NCBI RefSeq assembly: GCF_001877035.1
Contig: NZ_CP015756.1
Coordinates: 4,669,501-4,733,500, forward strand
DNA from: Clostridium estertheticum subsp. estertheticum
GTDB lineage: Bacteria > Bacillota > Clostridia > Clostridiales > Clostridiaceae
Reading direction: 5' to 3'
Length of the DNA: 64,000 bases
The notes below the pieces were generated by a model. That model ran no database searches and had not been told where the DNA came from. It worked only from the letters and a program-made list of their open reading frames with translations. Made by a program: the position numbers and the translations under genes. This document shows positions 52,401-62,264 of the stretch, piece after piece (position 1 is the stretch's first letter; the number at the start of each line of letters is the position of its first letter).

Positions 52401-53387
52401 ATGAGCACTTTCATGTTTAAAAATGAAAATTATAAATATACTCCTGTGAGTAATATTTTTATAGATAAGTTTATGCCTAGAGCTAGAGGTGAATTTGTTA
52501 AAGTTTATCTTCTCGGACTAAAGTATTGTACATCTGGAGAAATAGGTGCTACATCTTCTGTAATAGCAAATACTCTTGGACTTCTAGAAACGGATGTTGT
52601 TAATGCTTGGAACTTCTGGAATGATGAAACCATAATTAAAATGACTCCAATTGATAATATGGGTAATTTTAATATTGAATTTTTAGACCTTTTAGATGTT
52701 CCAAATGAGAATATACAAGGTATAAATCTACTCGAGGAATTAACCAACTCCTCAATAAAAGGCATGCTACAGGATATTGAAAAACTATTAGCCAAACCAT
52801 TATCACCAAAAGAAATGACAATGTATCTAAGCTGGCAAAAAGATTATAATTTTCCCCCAGAATTAATACTTCTATTAATTCAATACTGCGTATCAAAAGG
52901 TAAAGTTGATTATAGGTATATTGAAACCATTGCCATTGCATGGCATGATGCAGATATTAAAAATATTGAAGATGCCCAATCTTATATAAAGAAACATGAA
53001 GATAAATGGATAAATATTAGAAAAATATTAAATTACCTAGGGATTAAAGCTCCCGAAATAATGAAACCTCAAGAACAAATACTAGATAAATGGATAAATG
53101 TTTATAAATTTTCTCTCGAAATTATATTTAAAGCTTGCGATATTTGTTTTGATAGACTTAACAGAGCTGATTTTAAATATATTGATGGGATTCTAAACAG
53201 TTGGTTTAAAGACGGCATAAACTCGCTTCAGGACATAGAAAAGAAAGATAAAAAACATGCACTTACTAACAAACGTAATACTGCTGGTGGTAAACCTGCT
53301 AAAGGCAGCTTTAATGATTATGAACAGAGAGCTTACGACTTTGATGAACTAGAAAAAAAATTACTAGGATGGGATAAAAATGATTAA
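52401..53387 (+). CDS. DnaD-domain primosome protein
   Basis: A 328-residue replication protein. An N-terminal DnaD winged-helix region (about 1-95) is followed by two DnaB_2/DnaD C-terminal domains (about 115-205 and 225-290), each a helical bundle with a conserved Trp near its end (IAWHD, NSWFKDG). DnaD/DnaB proteins help load the replicative helicase in Bacillota. An AAGGAAGG site precedes the ATG. It overlaps the ATPase gene by 8 bp, so the two proteins are made together, as expected for loader partners. Confidence 0.88.
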   Translation: MSTFMFKNENYKYTPVSNIFIDKFMPRARGEFVKVYLLGLKYCTSGEIGATSSVIANTLGLLETDVVNAWNFWNDETIIKMTPIDNMGNFNIEFLDLLDVPNENIQGINLLEELTNSSIKGMLQDIEKLLAKPLSPKEMTMYLSWQKDYNFPPELILLLIQYCVSKGKVDYRYIETIAIAWHDADIKNIEDAQSYIKKHEDKWINIRKILNYLGIKAPEIMKPQEQILDKWINVYKFSLEIIFKACDICFDRLNRADFKYIDGILNSWFKDGINSLQDIEKKDKKHALTNKRNTAGGKPAKGSFNDYEQRAYDFDELEKKLLGWDKND

Positions 53388-54360
53388 AGGTTATCAAACC
53401 AAGATATTAAGTATATATGATCAAATAAGACAAGAAGAAGAGTCTGACTTTAGGAAACGAAAAATTCATATAGAAGAAACCCATCCTGAAATTATTGGAT
53501 TAGATAAAAAGATAGGTAAATTATGTATAGAACTATCTATTAGTGCCTTGAAGAACACTGATAATAGAGAAAGCCATTTACATGACTTAAAAGAAAAAAT
53601 AATGGACCTAAGGGTAAAAAAATCTGAACTATTAGTCTCTAATGGTTTTAACATGGAGTACCTTAATTTACATTATAGATGTAATAAATGCCGCGATACC
53701 GGGTTTATTGGAAACACTAAATGCTCTTGCTTTAAACAAAAAGTAGTAGATGTTTATTATACTGGATCTGAATTAAAAAGCATGCTAAAAACTCATAATT
53801 TTGATAACTTTAAATTGGATTATTATCCTTCTAGGAAAAGTGAACTTGAATCAATATCTCCAAAAAAGAACATGGAAAAGATTTTATCTATATCTATGAG
53901 CTTTTTGAAAAACTTCGACACTACTGATGAAAATTTATTATTTTACGGGAGTTCTGGAACAGGAAAAACATTTTTATCTCATTGTATTACAAAGGAATTA
54001 ATTGATAAAGGTTCCTTTGTAGTATATAGGACGGCTGAGGAATTAATAAGGGCTTTAAAAGATATTAGATTTAATAACAATAGTGCTTTAGAAGAATTAC
54101 TAATAGATTGTGACTTACTTATTATCGATGATTTAGGTACCGAGCAGCTTTCAGATTTTAATAAAGCTGAACTGTTTAACTTGCTTAATACTAAGTTATT
54201 AAAACAAAAGAAAATGGTAGTATCCACCAATTTATCTCTTGAAAGTTTACTTAAAACTTATGCAGAAAGAATAACTTCTAGATTATTTGGCAACTTTACT
54301 GCTTGCAAATTCTTTGGAGATGATATAAGAATAAAGGAAAACTTGAGTAAACTAAAATAA
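53380..54360 (+). CDS. DnaC/DnaI-like helicase loader ATPase
   Basis: A 326-residue AAA+ ATPase. Residues 1-90 are a coiled N-terminal part. A zinc ribbon CNKCRDTGFIG..CSC is at about 104-120. The ATPase core has Walker A GSSGTGKT at about 191, Walker B LLIIDDLGTE, sensor 1 STNLS and an Arg finger in ERITSRLFG. It is the clostridial counterpart of Bacillus DnaI, which loads the DnaB/DnaC helicase. Coupled to the DnaD gene by an 8-bp overlap. Confidence 0.9.
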   Translation: MIKGYQTKILSIYDQIRQEEESDFRKRKIHIEETHPEIIGLDKKIGKLCIELSISALKNTDNRESHLHDLKEKIMDLRVKKSELLVSNGFNMEYLNLHYRCNKCRDTGFIGNTKCSCFKQKVVDVYYTGSELKSMLKTHNFDNFKLDYYPSRKSELESISPKKNMEKILSISMSFLKNFDTTDENLLFYGSSGTGKTFLSHCITKELIDKGSFVVYRTAEELIRALKDIRFNNNSALEELLIDCDLLIIDDLGTEQLSDFNKAELFNLLNTKLLKQKKMVVSTNLSLESLLKTYAERITSRLFGNFTACKFFGDDIRIKENLSKLK

Positions 54361-54378
54361 TATTAAAATATAATCATT

Positions 54379-54432
54379 AATAGAAAGTACATATTACTGC
54401 AAATGCATTTGTAGTAATATGTACTTTCTATT
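54379..54432. repeat. 54-bp near-perfect palindrome (dispersed repeat, copy 2)
   Basis: Two 27-nt arms starting AATAGAAAGTACATATTACT meet without a loop and differ at one base. It follows the loader ATPase stop by 18 bp and may serve as its terminator. The arm matches the element at 44071-44121 closely enough to be the same repeat family. Confidence 0.7.
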
Positions 54433-54485
54433 ATTATGCGCTTTTATGAAATACCGATAAAATCTAATGATTTTTCAGTAAATTA

Positions 54486-54519
54486 AAAAAAGTTCTAAAC
54501 ATTAGTTTAGAACTTTTTT
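54486..54519 (-). terminator. Terminator of the tRNA operon
   Basis: AAAAAAGTTCTAAAC and GTTTAGAACTTTTTT pair perfectly around ATTA. On the minus strand it directly follows the last tRNA and ends in a T tract. Confidence 0.88.
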
Positions 54520-54593
54520 GGAGCTAGCAATAGGAATTGAACCTACAACCTGCTGATTACAAGTCAGCTGCTCTACCGTTGAGCCATGCTAGC
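54519..54593 (-). tRNA. tRNA-Thr(TGT), copy 2
   Basis: A 75-nt cloverleaf read on the minus strand. The acceptor arm GCTAGC pairs, anticodon loop CTTGTAA gives TGT, the T-loop is GTTCAATTC, and CCA is encoded. Last tRNA of the array, next to the terminator. Confidence 0.96.
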
Positions 54594-54600
54594 AAAAATA

Positions 54601-54677
54601 TGGCGACTCAGAAGGGACTCGGACCCTCGACCTCTGCCGTGACAGGGCAGCACTCTAACCAACTGAGCTACTGAGCC
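54601..54677 (-). tRNA. tRNA-Asp(GTC), copy 2
   Basis: A 77-nt tRNA. Acceptor GGCTCAG pairs with CTGAGTC. The anticodon loop CTGTCAC gives GTC. CCA is encoded. It is identical to the copy at 54946-55022. Confidence 0.96.
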
Positions 54678-54682
54678 ATATA

Positions 54683-54758
54683 TGGTGGGAACAACAGGGT
54701 TCGAACCTGTGACCCTCTGCTTGTAAGGCAGATGCTCTCCCAGCTGAGCTATGCTCCC
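54683..54758 (-). tRNA. tRNA-Val(TAC), copy 2
   Basis: A 76-nt tRNA with acceptor GGGAGCA/TGTTCCC, anticodon loop CTTACAA giving TAC, and encoded CCA. Identical to the copy at 55028-55103. Confidence 0.96.
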
Positions 54759-54771
54759 ATATATGTTTTGG

Positions 54772-54846
54772 TGGTGACTCCTAGGGGAATTGAACCCCTG
54801 TTACCACCGTGAAAGGGTGGTGTCTTAACCGCTTGACCAAGGAGCC
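54772..54846 (-). tRNA. tRNA-Glu(TTC), copy 2
   Basis: A 75-nt tRNA with acceptor GGCTCCT/AGGAGTC, anticodon loop CTTTCAC giving TTC, and encoded CCA followed by an extra CCA. Identical to the copy at 55117-55191. Confidence 0.96.
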
Positions 54847-54861
54847 TTATTAAATTTTAAA

Positions 54862-54936
54862 TGGAGCTAGCAATAGGAATTGAACCTACAACCTGCTGAT
54901 TACAAGTCAGCTGCTCTACCGTTGAGCCATGCTAGC
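54862..54936 (-). tRNA. tRNA-Thr(TGT), copy 1
   Basis: Same sequence as the tRNA at 54519-54593, with anticodon TGT and encoded CCA. It joins the two duplicated blocks. Confidence 0.96.
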
Positions 54937-54945
54937 TAATAAAAA

Positions 54946-55022
54946 TGGCGACTCAGAAGGGACTCGGACCCTCGACCTCTGCCGTGACAGGGCAGCACTC
55001 TAACCAACTGAGCTACTGAGCC
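54946..55022 (-). tRNA. tRNA-Asp(GTC), copy 1
   Basis: Same sequence as the tRNA at 54601-54677, offset by 345 bp, with anticodon GTC and encoded CCA. Confidence 0.96.
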
Positions 55023-55027
55023 ATATA

Positions 55028-55103
55028 TGGTGGGAACAACAGGGTTCGAACCTGTGACCCTCTGCTTGTAAGGCAGATGCTCTCCCAGCTGAGCTATGCT
55101 CCC
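55028..55103 (-). tRNA. tRNA-Val(TAC), copy 1
   Basis: Same sequence as the tRNA at 54683-54758, offset by 345 bp, with anticodon TAC and encoded CCA. Confidence 0.96.
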
Positions 55104-55116
55104 ATATATGTTTTGG

Positions 55117-55191
55117 TGGTGACTCCTAGGGGAATTGAACCCCTGTTACCACCGTGAAAGGGTGGTGTCTTAACCGCTTGACCAAGGAGCC
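55117..55191 (-). tRNA. tRNA-Glu(TTC), copy 1
   Basis: Same sequence as the tRNA at 54772-54846, with anticodon TTC. It is the first tRNA of the transcript, 57 nt from the -10 of the promoter. Confidence 0.96.
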
Positions 55192-55507
55192 ATAGTCGTT
55201 GTCACTTTATTGATTATGTAGTTGGGTCTCGCAACCCGACATAAACTATAATACCTAATTTTTCTTAATGTGTCAACATATTTTCTTGCTTTTTTCATTC
55301 TTTTTTTTTAATATAGTATATAAATCTAGTAAATTCAACGGTTTAAGCTTTAAATAAATTTTAAATTTTTTTTAATATATTACTAAATTCTAGACATACT
55401 TTATGATTTTATATAAAATCCATGTTCATCTTACTCATTTTAGGGTAAAATTATAATTAAACAATTTATATTATAAACATAATTTTTTCTCGAAGGGAGA
55501 GATTTTC
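55192..55507. other. 316-bp divergent intergenic region
   Basis: It contains the tRNA promoter and leader at its left and the promoter and AAGGGAG site of the flavoprotein gene at its right. No other gene is visible. Confidence 0.55.
55248..55276 (-). promoter_or_regulatory. SigA promoter of the tRNA operon
   Basis: On the minus strand TTGACA (55271-55276) and TATTAT (55248-55253) are separated by 17 bp. A GGGTT-GCGAG-ACCC hairpin lies in the leader before tRNA-Glu. Confidence 0.85.
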
Positions 55508-56737
55508 TTGAAACATACTCTTATAATAGTTGGCGGAGGCGCTTCCGGTCTAACAGCTGCTCTTATAGCTAAAGATTCTGGTATAGATGTAGCGATAATC
55601 GAAGGAAGCGATAGAATTGGCAAAAAAATATTAACTACTGGTAATGGTAGATGTAATATTAGTAATGACAATATAAATAATGATAGATACCACAGTGATA
55701 ATCCTGGTTTCTTTGCAGATACTCTAAATTCTTTTTCTGCAGCAGATACTATAGATTTTTTCGCTTCTTTGGGCATACCTTTGGTAACCGTAGATGGAGG
55801 TAAAATGTTCCCTATGTCTATGCAGGCCTCCTCAGTTCTTGATATATTAAGATTTTCCCTAGACGAAAAAAACATACCGGTCTATACAAATACTAAAGCT
55901 AAGGAAATCACTAAAACTAAGAAGGGTTTTAAAATTTATTGCTCAGATAATAGTATATATGAATGTGACAGGTTGATTCTTGCTGCTGGTGGCAAATGTG
56001 CCCCTAAAACAGGTTCTGACGGCTCTGGATATACATTAGCAAGGCAATTAGGCCACGATGTACTTCCTCAAGTACCTGCCCTCGTACAGCTTAAATTAAA
56101 CTATAGCAGGTTAAAAGCTTTATCTGGAGTGAAATTTGATGGCTATGGAGAAATATTTATAAATGGTTTATGTATTCAAAAGGAATTTGGAGAAATACTC
56201 TTTACGGACTATGGCATTTCTGGCCCTCCAATACTTCAACTTAGCAGGACTGCAGCTTATGGCTTATCTAAAAGTAATAAAGTTTCTTTAAAAATTGACA
56301 TGTTACCAAATATTAGCCGTGAAGATCTACCAAAATTTTTAAACAAACATTGGTCATTATTTGAAAGTCGCGACCTTTGTGATTCATTTATTGGCATAAT
56401 TCACAAGAAACTTATTCCAATAATTTTAAAAGAAGCCAAAATAGAAGATATGCATAAAGCTTGCTGCAAATTAGCGCTAATAGAAAAAGAAGCCATTTAT
56501 GATTTGCTTAAACATTGGCAATTTGAAGTATCAGGCACTAATTCTTTTTCAAATGCTCAAGTTACTGCAGGAGGTATTAATACAAAAGAAATTAACCCTC
56601 AAACTCTAGAATCTAATATTATAAAGGGCCTGTTTTTTGCAGGTGAAATATTAGATGTTGATGGAGATTGTGGTGGTTTTAACCTTCAATGGGCATGGAG
56701 TTCTGGTGCTGTTGCAGGAAGAAATGCTTCCAAATAG
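55508..56737 (+). CDS. HI0933/BaiN-family flavoprotein
   Basis: A 409-residue FAD protein. The dinucleotide motif IIVGGGASGLTAALIA is at the N terminus. GNGRCNISN, DGGKMFPMS and AAGGKCAPKTGSDGSG are family signatures, and the C-terminal GLFFAGEILDVDGDCGGFNLQWAW closes the FAD site. Clostridial BaiN, from the same family, was described as a flavin-dependent reductase in bile-acid dehydroxylation; most family members have no assigned substrate. The start is TTG with AAGGGAG upstream. A MITE-like element follows 22 bp after the stop. Confidence 0.87.
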   Translation: MKHTLIIVGGGASGLTAALIAKDSGIDVAIIEGSDRIGKKILTTGNGRCNISNDNINNDRYHSDNPGFFADTLNSFSAADTIDFFASLGIPLVTVDGGKMFPMSMQASSVLDILRFSLDEKNIPVYTNTKAKEITKTKKGFKIYCSDNSIYECDRLILAAGGKCAPKTGSDGSGYTLARQLGHDVLPQVPALVQLKLNYSRLKALSGVKFDGYGEIFINGLCIQKEFGEILFTDYGISGPPILQLSRTAAYGLSKSNKVSLKIDMLPNISREDLPKFLNKHWSLFESRDLCDSFIGIIHKKLIPIILKEAKIEDMHKACCKLALIEKEAIYDLLKHWQFEVSGTNSFSNAQVTAGGINTKEINPQTLESNIIKGLFFAGEILDVDGDCGGFNLQWAWSSGAVAGRNASK

Positions 56738-56759
56738 ATTTTCTTATATATTACTAATG

Positions 56760-56946
56760 AAAAGGATAGATTGCTCAGATTTCTTTCACTTCACCATGTA
56801 ACTCTAAAATTTATATTATTTACATCTGCTAAAAATCACAAACTCGCTTTCGCTCAAACATGCGATTTTCTTCACGCATCTGCAAATAAAATAAATTAAG
56901 AATTACTATGGTTTGTTCAAATGAATCCTACGCAATCTATCCTTTT
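56760..56946. mobile_element. 187-bp MITE-like inverted-repeat element
   Basis: The element begins AAAAGGATAGATTGC and ends with its exact reverse complement, 15 bp of perfect terminal repeat. The two halves stay imperfectly complementary nearly to the middle, where CGCTTTCGCTCAAA-type sequence forms an inner hairpin. It carries no ORF. The structure is that of a nonautonomous transposable element, and it could fold into one long RNA hairpin acting as a terminator for the flavoprotein gene. No target duplication is obvious. Confidence 0.7.
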
Positions 56947-56989
56947 GTTATCATAATATAAGAAAAATAATTTTAAGCATCCCATTACA

Positions 56990-57172
56990 TTATTTTTTAT
57001 TTTCATGTTTCTTTACAGACTTATCAGAATAACGCCATATCATAAATATTAAAACTAGAACTAAACATAATACACCAACAGTTATATTCAATTTTCCATA
57101 ATGTATCCAGCTAAATACTATCATCATAATCCCGATAATTGTTATAATTCGTTTTGCCTTAATAGATTTCAT
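56990..57172 (-). CDS. 60-residue membrane protein of unknown function
   Basis: Two hydrophobic segments (about 8-24 and 30-47) are joined by the short loop HYGKLN, with a basic tail (SDKSVKKHENKK). It lies 46 bp after the thioesterase stop on the same strand and could be co-transcribed with it. The family is not recognised. The start region has only a weak ribosome site (AAGGGAA). Confidence 0.6.
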   Translation of the reverse strand: MKSIKAKRIITIIGIMMIVFSWIHYGKLNITVGVLCLVLVLIFMIWRYSDKSVKKHENKK

Positions 57173-57218
57173 ATATTTCCCTTTCTTAAGCGATATATAC
57201 TTTAGTTAATTCTAGTAA

Positions 57219-57971
57219 CTATACCCAGATACTTTCCAAAAGAGTAAGCTCAACACCCTCTTCATTTACTATTCTGTGTCTACATATTGTTTTATCAACT
57301 TCTTTTATAACCTGCGTGCTTACTTTTATGATTTCACCGTATTTTGTTTCCTTTATGTAAGTCACCTTAATATTTTTAAGTTCTTTGTTTAATATTATGT
57401 CTTCAGGTATTGTCTCTATTGCCCAGGCTGCATATTTAACGTTATTTACGTGCATATTTGTATCAATATCACTGTATCTTACCTGAAAACTTTTCTCATT
57501 ATCCACTTCATTTATTGATAATATATTCTCAATGTTTTTTAATGCATTGGGACTATCCTCTATACCATAAACTTCATATAATTCTTTTGTAACCCTTATC
57601 GGTCTTCTTGTATCTGTGTTTATTAAAATCCAAATTGAATCAGCATGACCTATTATATTTCCTTTACCATCAAAGATATCATATTTTCTATCTGCATAAA
57701 ACTTTTTAAAAGAATGTGCAAATGTCTCCACCTTTATAGTCTCGTTAAGAAGTGGGTAAGACTTAATTGTTATATCCCACTTATATAAGACCCAAGCCAT
57801 TTTATTCTCTTTAAGGTAGTCTATTCCTACTCCTAAAGTTTCACTTTGATACATTGCCATATCTCCTAGATAATTCATTATACTTGTAATCAGAACTCTT
57901 TTTTGTATATCTACTTCATAATAATGAATGTTATACTCCCTGCTTGTAACCACTGGAATTTTACTCACCAT
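57219..57971 (-). CDS. Acyl-ACP thioesterase
   Basis: A 250-residue double-hot-dog protein of the plant FatA/FatB-like bacterial family, which hydrolyses acyl-ACP to release free fatty acid. The second-domain motif DIDTNMHVNNVKYAAWAIE carries the catalytic Asn and His. SREYNIHYYEVD at the N terminus and MAWVLYKWDI are typical. In clostridia such enzymes help set chain length or acyl-ACP turnover. It is not linked to the fab operon, 12 kb away. Confidence 0.93.
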   Translation of the reverse strand: MVSKIPVVTSREYNIHYYEVDIQKRVLITSIMNYLGDMAMYQSETLGVGIDYLKENKMAWVLYKWDITIKSYPLLNETIKVETFAHSFKKFYADRKYDIFDGKGNIIGHADSIWILINTDTRRPIRVTKELYEVYGIEDSPNALKNIENILSINEVDNEKSFQVRYSDIDTNMHVNNVKYAAWAIETIPEDIILNKELKNIKVTYIKETKYGEIIKVSTQVIKEVDKTICRHRIVNEEGVELTLLESIWV

Positions 57972-58006
57972 ATCACCCCTATATTTTTTATAAGTACATA
58001 ATATCT

Positions 58007-58044
58007 AATAATTTTGTTATTAATAATTTTGTTATTAATAATTT
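58007..58044. repeat. Tandem 15-mer repeat (2.5 copies)
   Basis: AATAATTTTGTTATT is repeated head to tail at 58007-58021 and 58022-58036, then half again. It lies just upstream of the thioesterase promoter region and is probably slippage in AT-rich DNA. Confidence 0.6.
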
Positions 58045-58202
58045 CTTTTATACTTAGATTATATCAAAATAAACTGCTTAAACATTCAATAATAAGTTAA
58101 TATAAATATAAACTTTGATAAATTTTTATTTATGTATGTAATTGTTATGAAATAAGTGATAAAATATTGTTGTCAGTATTCGTTACGAAACTGAACTATA
58201 AA

Positions 58203-58238
58203 TAAGGATTATGAATAGGTCGACTTATATCCTTATGG
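58203..58238 (+). promoter_or_regulatory. Leader hairpin of the ECF S-component gene
   Basis: TAAGGAT and ATCCTTA form a stem whose loop contains a second inverted segment, ATAGGTCGACTTAT. It lies 20 nt ahead of the start codon, close to the GCGGAGGG ribosome site. It might be the switch end of a leader sensor, but no known riboswitch core is present. Confidence 0.35.
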
Positions 58239-58258
58239 AATAAGAGCGGAGGGAACAC

Positions 58259-58852
58259 ATGATTAATAATAACTCTATTAAAATCAAAAAAATAAAAACA
58301 CGTGAACTTACAACCATTGGTATGCTATCAGCAGTTTGTGTAGTACTTGGGTTAACTGGATATGGTTTTATTCCACTTCCTGGTTTCAAAGCTACTATAA
58401 TGCATATTCCGGTTATTATAGGTTCAATAATAGGTGGCCCTATTGTTGGAATGACCATTGGTTTAATATTTGGTGTTTTCAGTGTTATACAAAACATAAC
58501 TGCTCCCAATATACTATCTTTTGCTTTTATAAATCCTTTAGTATCTGTATTACCAAGGGTTCTTATTGGTCTTACTTCGTACTATGTTTATAAACTAAGC
58601 TTTGGTAAAAATGAAAACCTAAGAATTGGACTTGCTACCGTAATCGGTTCTTTAACTAACACATTTGGGGTTTTAACTATGGTATACATTTTATACGCAG
58701 CTAAATTTGCCGTTTCTAAGGGCATAGACCCTTCCATTGCTGCAAAAACTATTTATAGCCTTGCTATAATAAATGGTGTTCCAGAAGCCATCATAGCTAC
58801 TATAATTACCATTCCTGTTATATTGGCCATTAAAAAAATAAGAAAAAATTAA
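58259..58852 (+). CDS. ECF transporter substrate-binding (S) component
   Basis: A 197-residue membrane protein with six helices. After a basic start, the LTTIGMLSAVCVVLGLTGYG helix begins the S-component fold. IMHIPVIIGSIIGGPIVGMTIGLIFG and FINPLVSVLPRVLIG are the DUF3816-type signatures, and the helix-1 small-residue face used to dock on EcfT is seen. It should be a group II S component sharing a common EcfAAT module encoded elsewhere. The vitamin bound is not determinable. The GCGGAGGG site is strong. Confidence 0.85.
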   Translation: MINNNSIKIKKIKTRELTTIGMLSAVCVVLGLTGYGFIPLPGFKATIMHIPVIIGSIIGGPIVGMTIGLIFGVFSVIQNITAPNILSFAFINPLVSVLPRVLIGLTSYYVYKLSFGKNENLRIGLATVIGSLTNTFGVLTMVYILYAAKFAVSKGIDPSIAAKTIYSLAIINGVPEAIIATIITIPVILAIKKIRKN

Positions 58853-58857
58853 AAAAC

Positions 58858-58892
58858 AAGACACTTAGCATTTGCTAAGTGTCTTAATTTTT
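58858..58892. terminator. Bidirectional terminator between the ECF and DUF1858 genes
   Basis: AAGACACTTAGCA and TGCTAAGTGTCTT pair perfectly around TT. A T tract follows on the plus strand and A-rich sequence lies on the other side. Confidence 0.88.
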
Positions 58893-59078
58893 TTATGCGT
58901 TTATTGCAGTCATTAATTCTTCTAAATTAAGACCATGAACCATTGATGCTTCTTCTAATGTTTCAGCTTGTGCTGAAGGGCATCCAACACAACCCATTCC
59001 AAAGTTCATTAATACTTGAACTGATTCTGGTTTTTGTCTTACAACTTCGCCTATTGTCATATCCTTAGTTATTTTCAT
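58893..59078 (-). CDS. DUF1858 redox-disulfide protein
   Basis: A 61-residue protein. After a helix ([21 protein letters not shown]) comes the C-x2-C of [17 protein letters not shown], the family hallmark of small clostridial proteins linked to hybrid-cluster and other metal-redox proteins. Function is not established. It has a good site upstream (GAGGTATATAAT) and its own terminator. Confidence 0.85.
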   Translation of the reverse strand: MKITKDMTIGEVVRQKPESVQVLMNFGMGCVGCPSAQAETLEEASMVHGLNLEELMTAINA

Positions 59079-59319
59079 ATTATATACCTCACTTTATTTT
59101 AGTTTGAAATAATTATATCAGAATTTGACTAGTTAATAAATAAAAATATTCACTAACTTTAATTCTCATTCTCATTGTATTCTATATACTTAAACTTTAC
59201 TAGTACGCACTTTTTTAATCTTTAGTATCAATTTGTATACTTCATGCATGTTTTCTATATTATTTATATTTTCCTATAATACAAAAAACATACATGAGTA
59301 TAAAATAATTTAATATATA

Positions 59320-60660
<1,341 letters not shown>

Positions 60661-60764
60661 TCAAACTTCATTGCCTATTATGTTTACTTTATATTTGAAT
60701 TATACACTTTAAACATTCATATAACCAATTATTTAAATTAATCACCATCGAAGGTGCTGTAATC

Positions 60765-62177
60765 TTAATCTTCCTTTGTAGTTATATCTCTTGCTACTAT
60801 GACTCCAGTTGCAGATGCTTGCATTAACCCTCTAGTTATTCCTGCCCCATCCCCTATAGTATACAAATTATTAATCGCTGTTTCAAACTTATCATTTGTA
60901 CTAAATTTACTAGAATAGAACTTAACTTCCACGCCATATAGTAATGTATTTTTGCTATATAATCCTGGTGCTATTTTGTCAAAAGCCTTTAATGCCTCTA
61001 CAATAGACGTTAGATGTCTTTGTGGTAATACAAAACTTAAATCACCCGGTACTGCTGACTTTAGTGTAGGTACTGTAGTTGACTTACTTAACCTATTAAC
61101 ATCTGTTCTTCTTCCCTTTAGTAAATCCCCAAGTCTTTGAACCATTATTCCTCCACCAGTTAACATATTACCTAACTGAGCTATATATTTGCCATAACCA
61201 ATAGGCTGATTAAACGGCTCTGTAAAACTAGTAGATACAAGCATTGCAAAGTTTGTATTGCTTGTTCTTAGTTTTTGATCTGAGTAACTATGACCATTTA
61301 CAACTGCAATGGTATTATCATCATAATACTCCGCTGACACTACTCCACCTGGATTCATACAGAAAGTTCTAACCTTATTACCAAATGTATCAGAATAATA
61401 AACTAATTTTGCTTCATATAAGTCCTTTGTTAGATGATCCATAACAGAATTAGGCACCTCAACTCTTACCCCAATATCTACGGCATTGTTAGTAACCTTT
61501 ATGCCATGTTTTTTAGCTTCATTTGCAATCCACTCAGCCCCACCTCTGCCAGGAGCAGCTACAACATATTTTGCATTAACCTTAAATACACCGTCTTTAT
61601 TCTTTAATAATACTCCAGTAGCTTTATTGTCCTCAATTATTATCTCTTCCACTTCACTAAGTTCGACAAAGTCTGTATTTGTACTATCTATTAAATGATG
61701 ATACATAGATTTTAAGACTTCATACGCAAGTTCTGTTCCTAAATGTCTTACAGGGCACTCAACAAGACGAATATTGTGTTTACTTGCCTCATATTTAACA
61801 TCCTCTACTTTATCACTATTAAGTCCATAGACCTTTTCATTTGCTCCAAACTCCATGTATATATCATCACAATATTTTATTAATTCTTTTGATTCATCTT
61901 CAGACAAATATTCTAGAAGTCTTCCACCAACCTCTGGACTTAGTGAAAGCTTACCATCTGAAAAAGCTCCAGCTCCAGCCCATCCATATGTTATTCCACA
62001 GGGATTACATTTGACACATTTGCCATTGATCCTCGCTGGACATTTTCTTTTCTCTATATTTCTTCCTTTATCAACTATAAGTACATTGAGTTCAGGTTTT
62101 TTATTAGCAATTTCCAGTGCAGTAAATATTCCCGCTGGACCGGCTCCTACAACAATTACATCGTAAAAATTTTTCAT
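60765..62177 (-). CDS. FAD-dependent oxidoreductase, COG2509 family
   Basis: A 470-residue flavoprotein. It starts YDVIVVGAGPAGIFTALEIA (FAD fold). A four-Cys stretch, CPARINGKCVKCNPC, suggests a metal or iron-sulfur ligand set beside GWAGAGAFSDGKL. The C terminus has the FAD-closing GDGAGITRGLMQASATG. Members are annotated only as uncharacterised FAD-dependent dehydrogenases. It starts 85 bp from a 10-bp inverted repeat that may be its operator. Confidence 0.85.
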   Translation of the reverse strand: MKNFYDVIVVGAGPAGIFTALEIANKKPELNVLIVDKGRNIEKRKCPARINGKCVKCNPCGITYGWAGAGAFSDGKLSLSPEVGGRLLEYLSEDESKELIKYCDDIYMEFGANEKVYGLNSDKVEDVKYEASKHNIRLVECPVRHLGTELAYEVLKSMYHHLIDSTNTDFVELSEVEEIIIEDNKATGVLLKNKDGVFKVNAKYVVAAPGRGGAEWIANEAKKHGIKVTNNAVDIGVRVEVPNSVMDHLTKDLYEAKLVYYSDTFGNKVRTFCMNPGGVVSAEYYDDNTIAVVNGHSYSDQKLRTSNTNFAMLVSTSFTEPFNQPIGYGKYIAQLGNMLTGGGIMVQRLGDLLKGRRTDVNRLSKSTTVPTLKSAVPGDLSFVLPQRHLTSIVEALKAFDKIAPGLYSKNTLLYGVEVKFYSSKFSTNDKFETAINNLYTIGDGAGITRGLMQASATGVIVARDITTKED

Positions 62178-62236
62178 TTCATATGCCTCCTTATACTACT
62201 CCGTATAGAATAAAAATTATCACTGGTTGCCATACC

Positions 62237-62264
62237 CCTTAATATTAGCAGAGCAATATTAAGG
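62237..62264. promoter_or_regulatory. Perfect inverted repeat upstream of the FAD protein gene
   Basis: CCTTAATATT and AATATTAAGG enclose 8 nt (AGCAGAGC), 60 nt upstream of the start at 62177. It has no T tract on the minus strand, so an operator is more likely than a terminator. Confidence 0.45.

Larger units (their letters stand above)
54519..55191 (-). repeat. Tandem duplication of a four-tRNA block
   Basis: The Glu-Val-Asp-Thr order occurs twice. Offsets between copies are 345 bp for Glu, Val and Asp and 343 bp for Thr, and even the short spacers (such as ATATATG) are conserved. Only the Thr-proximal spacers differ. The identity points to a recent unequal exchange or continuing gene conversion. 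Confidence 0.9.

Noticed and set aside
54519-55191. CRISPR-like regular repeats
   Set aside because: The repeated units are complete tRNA genes, in one tandem duplication, without spacers of constant length.
58100-58258. THF or other vitamin riboswitch before the ECF S component
   Set aside because: A hairpin is visible, but none of the conserved cores I know is present.
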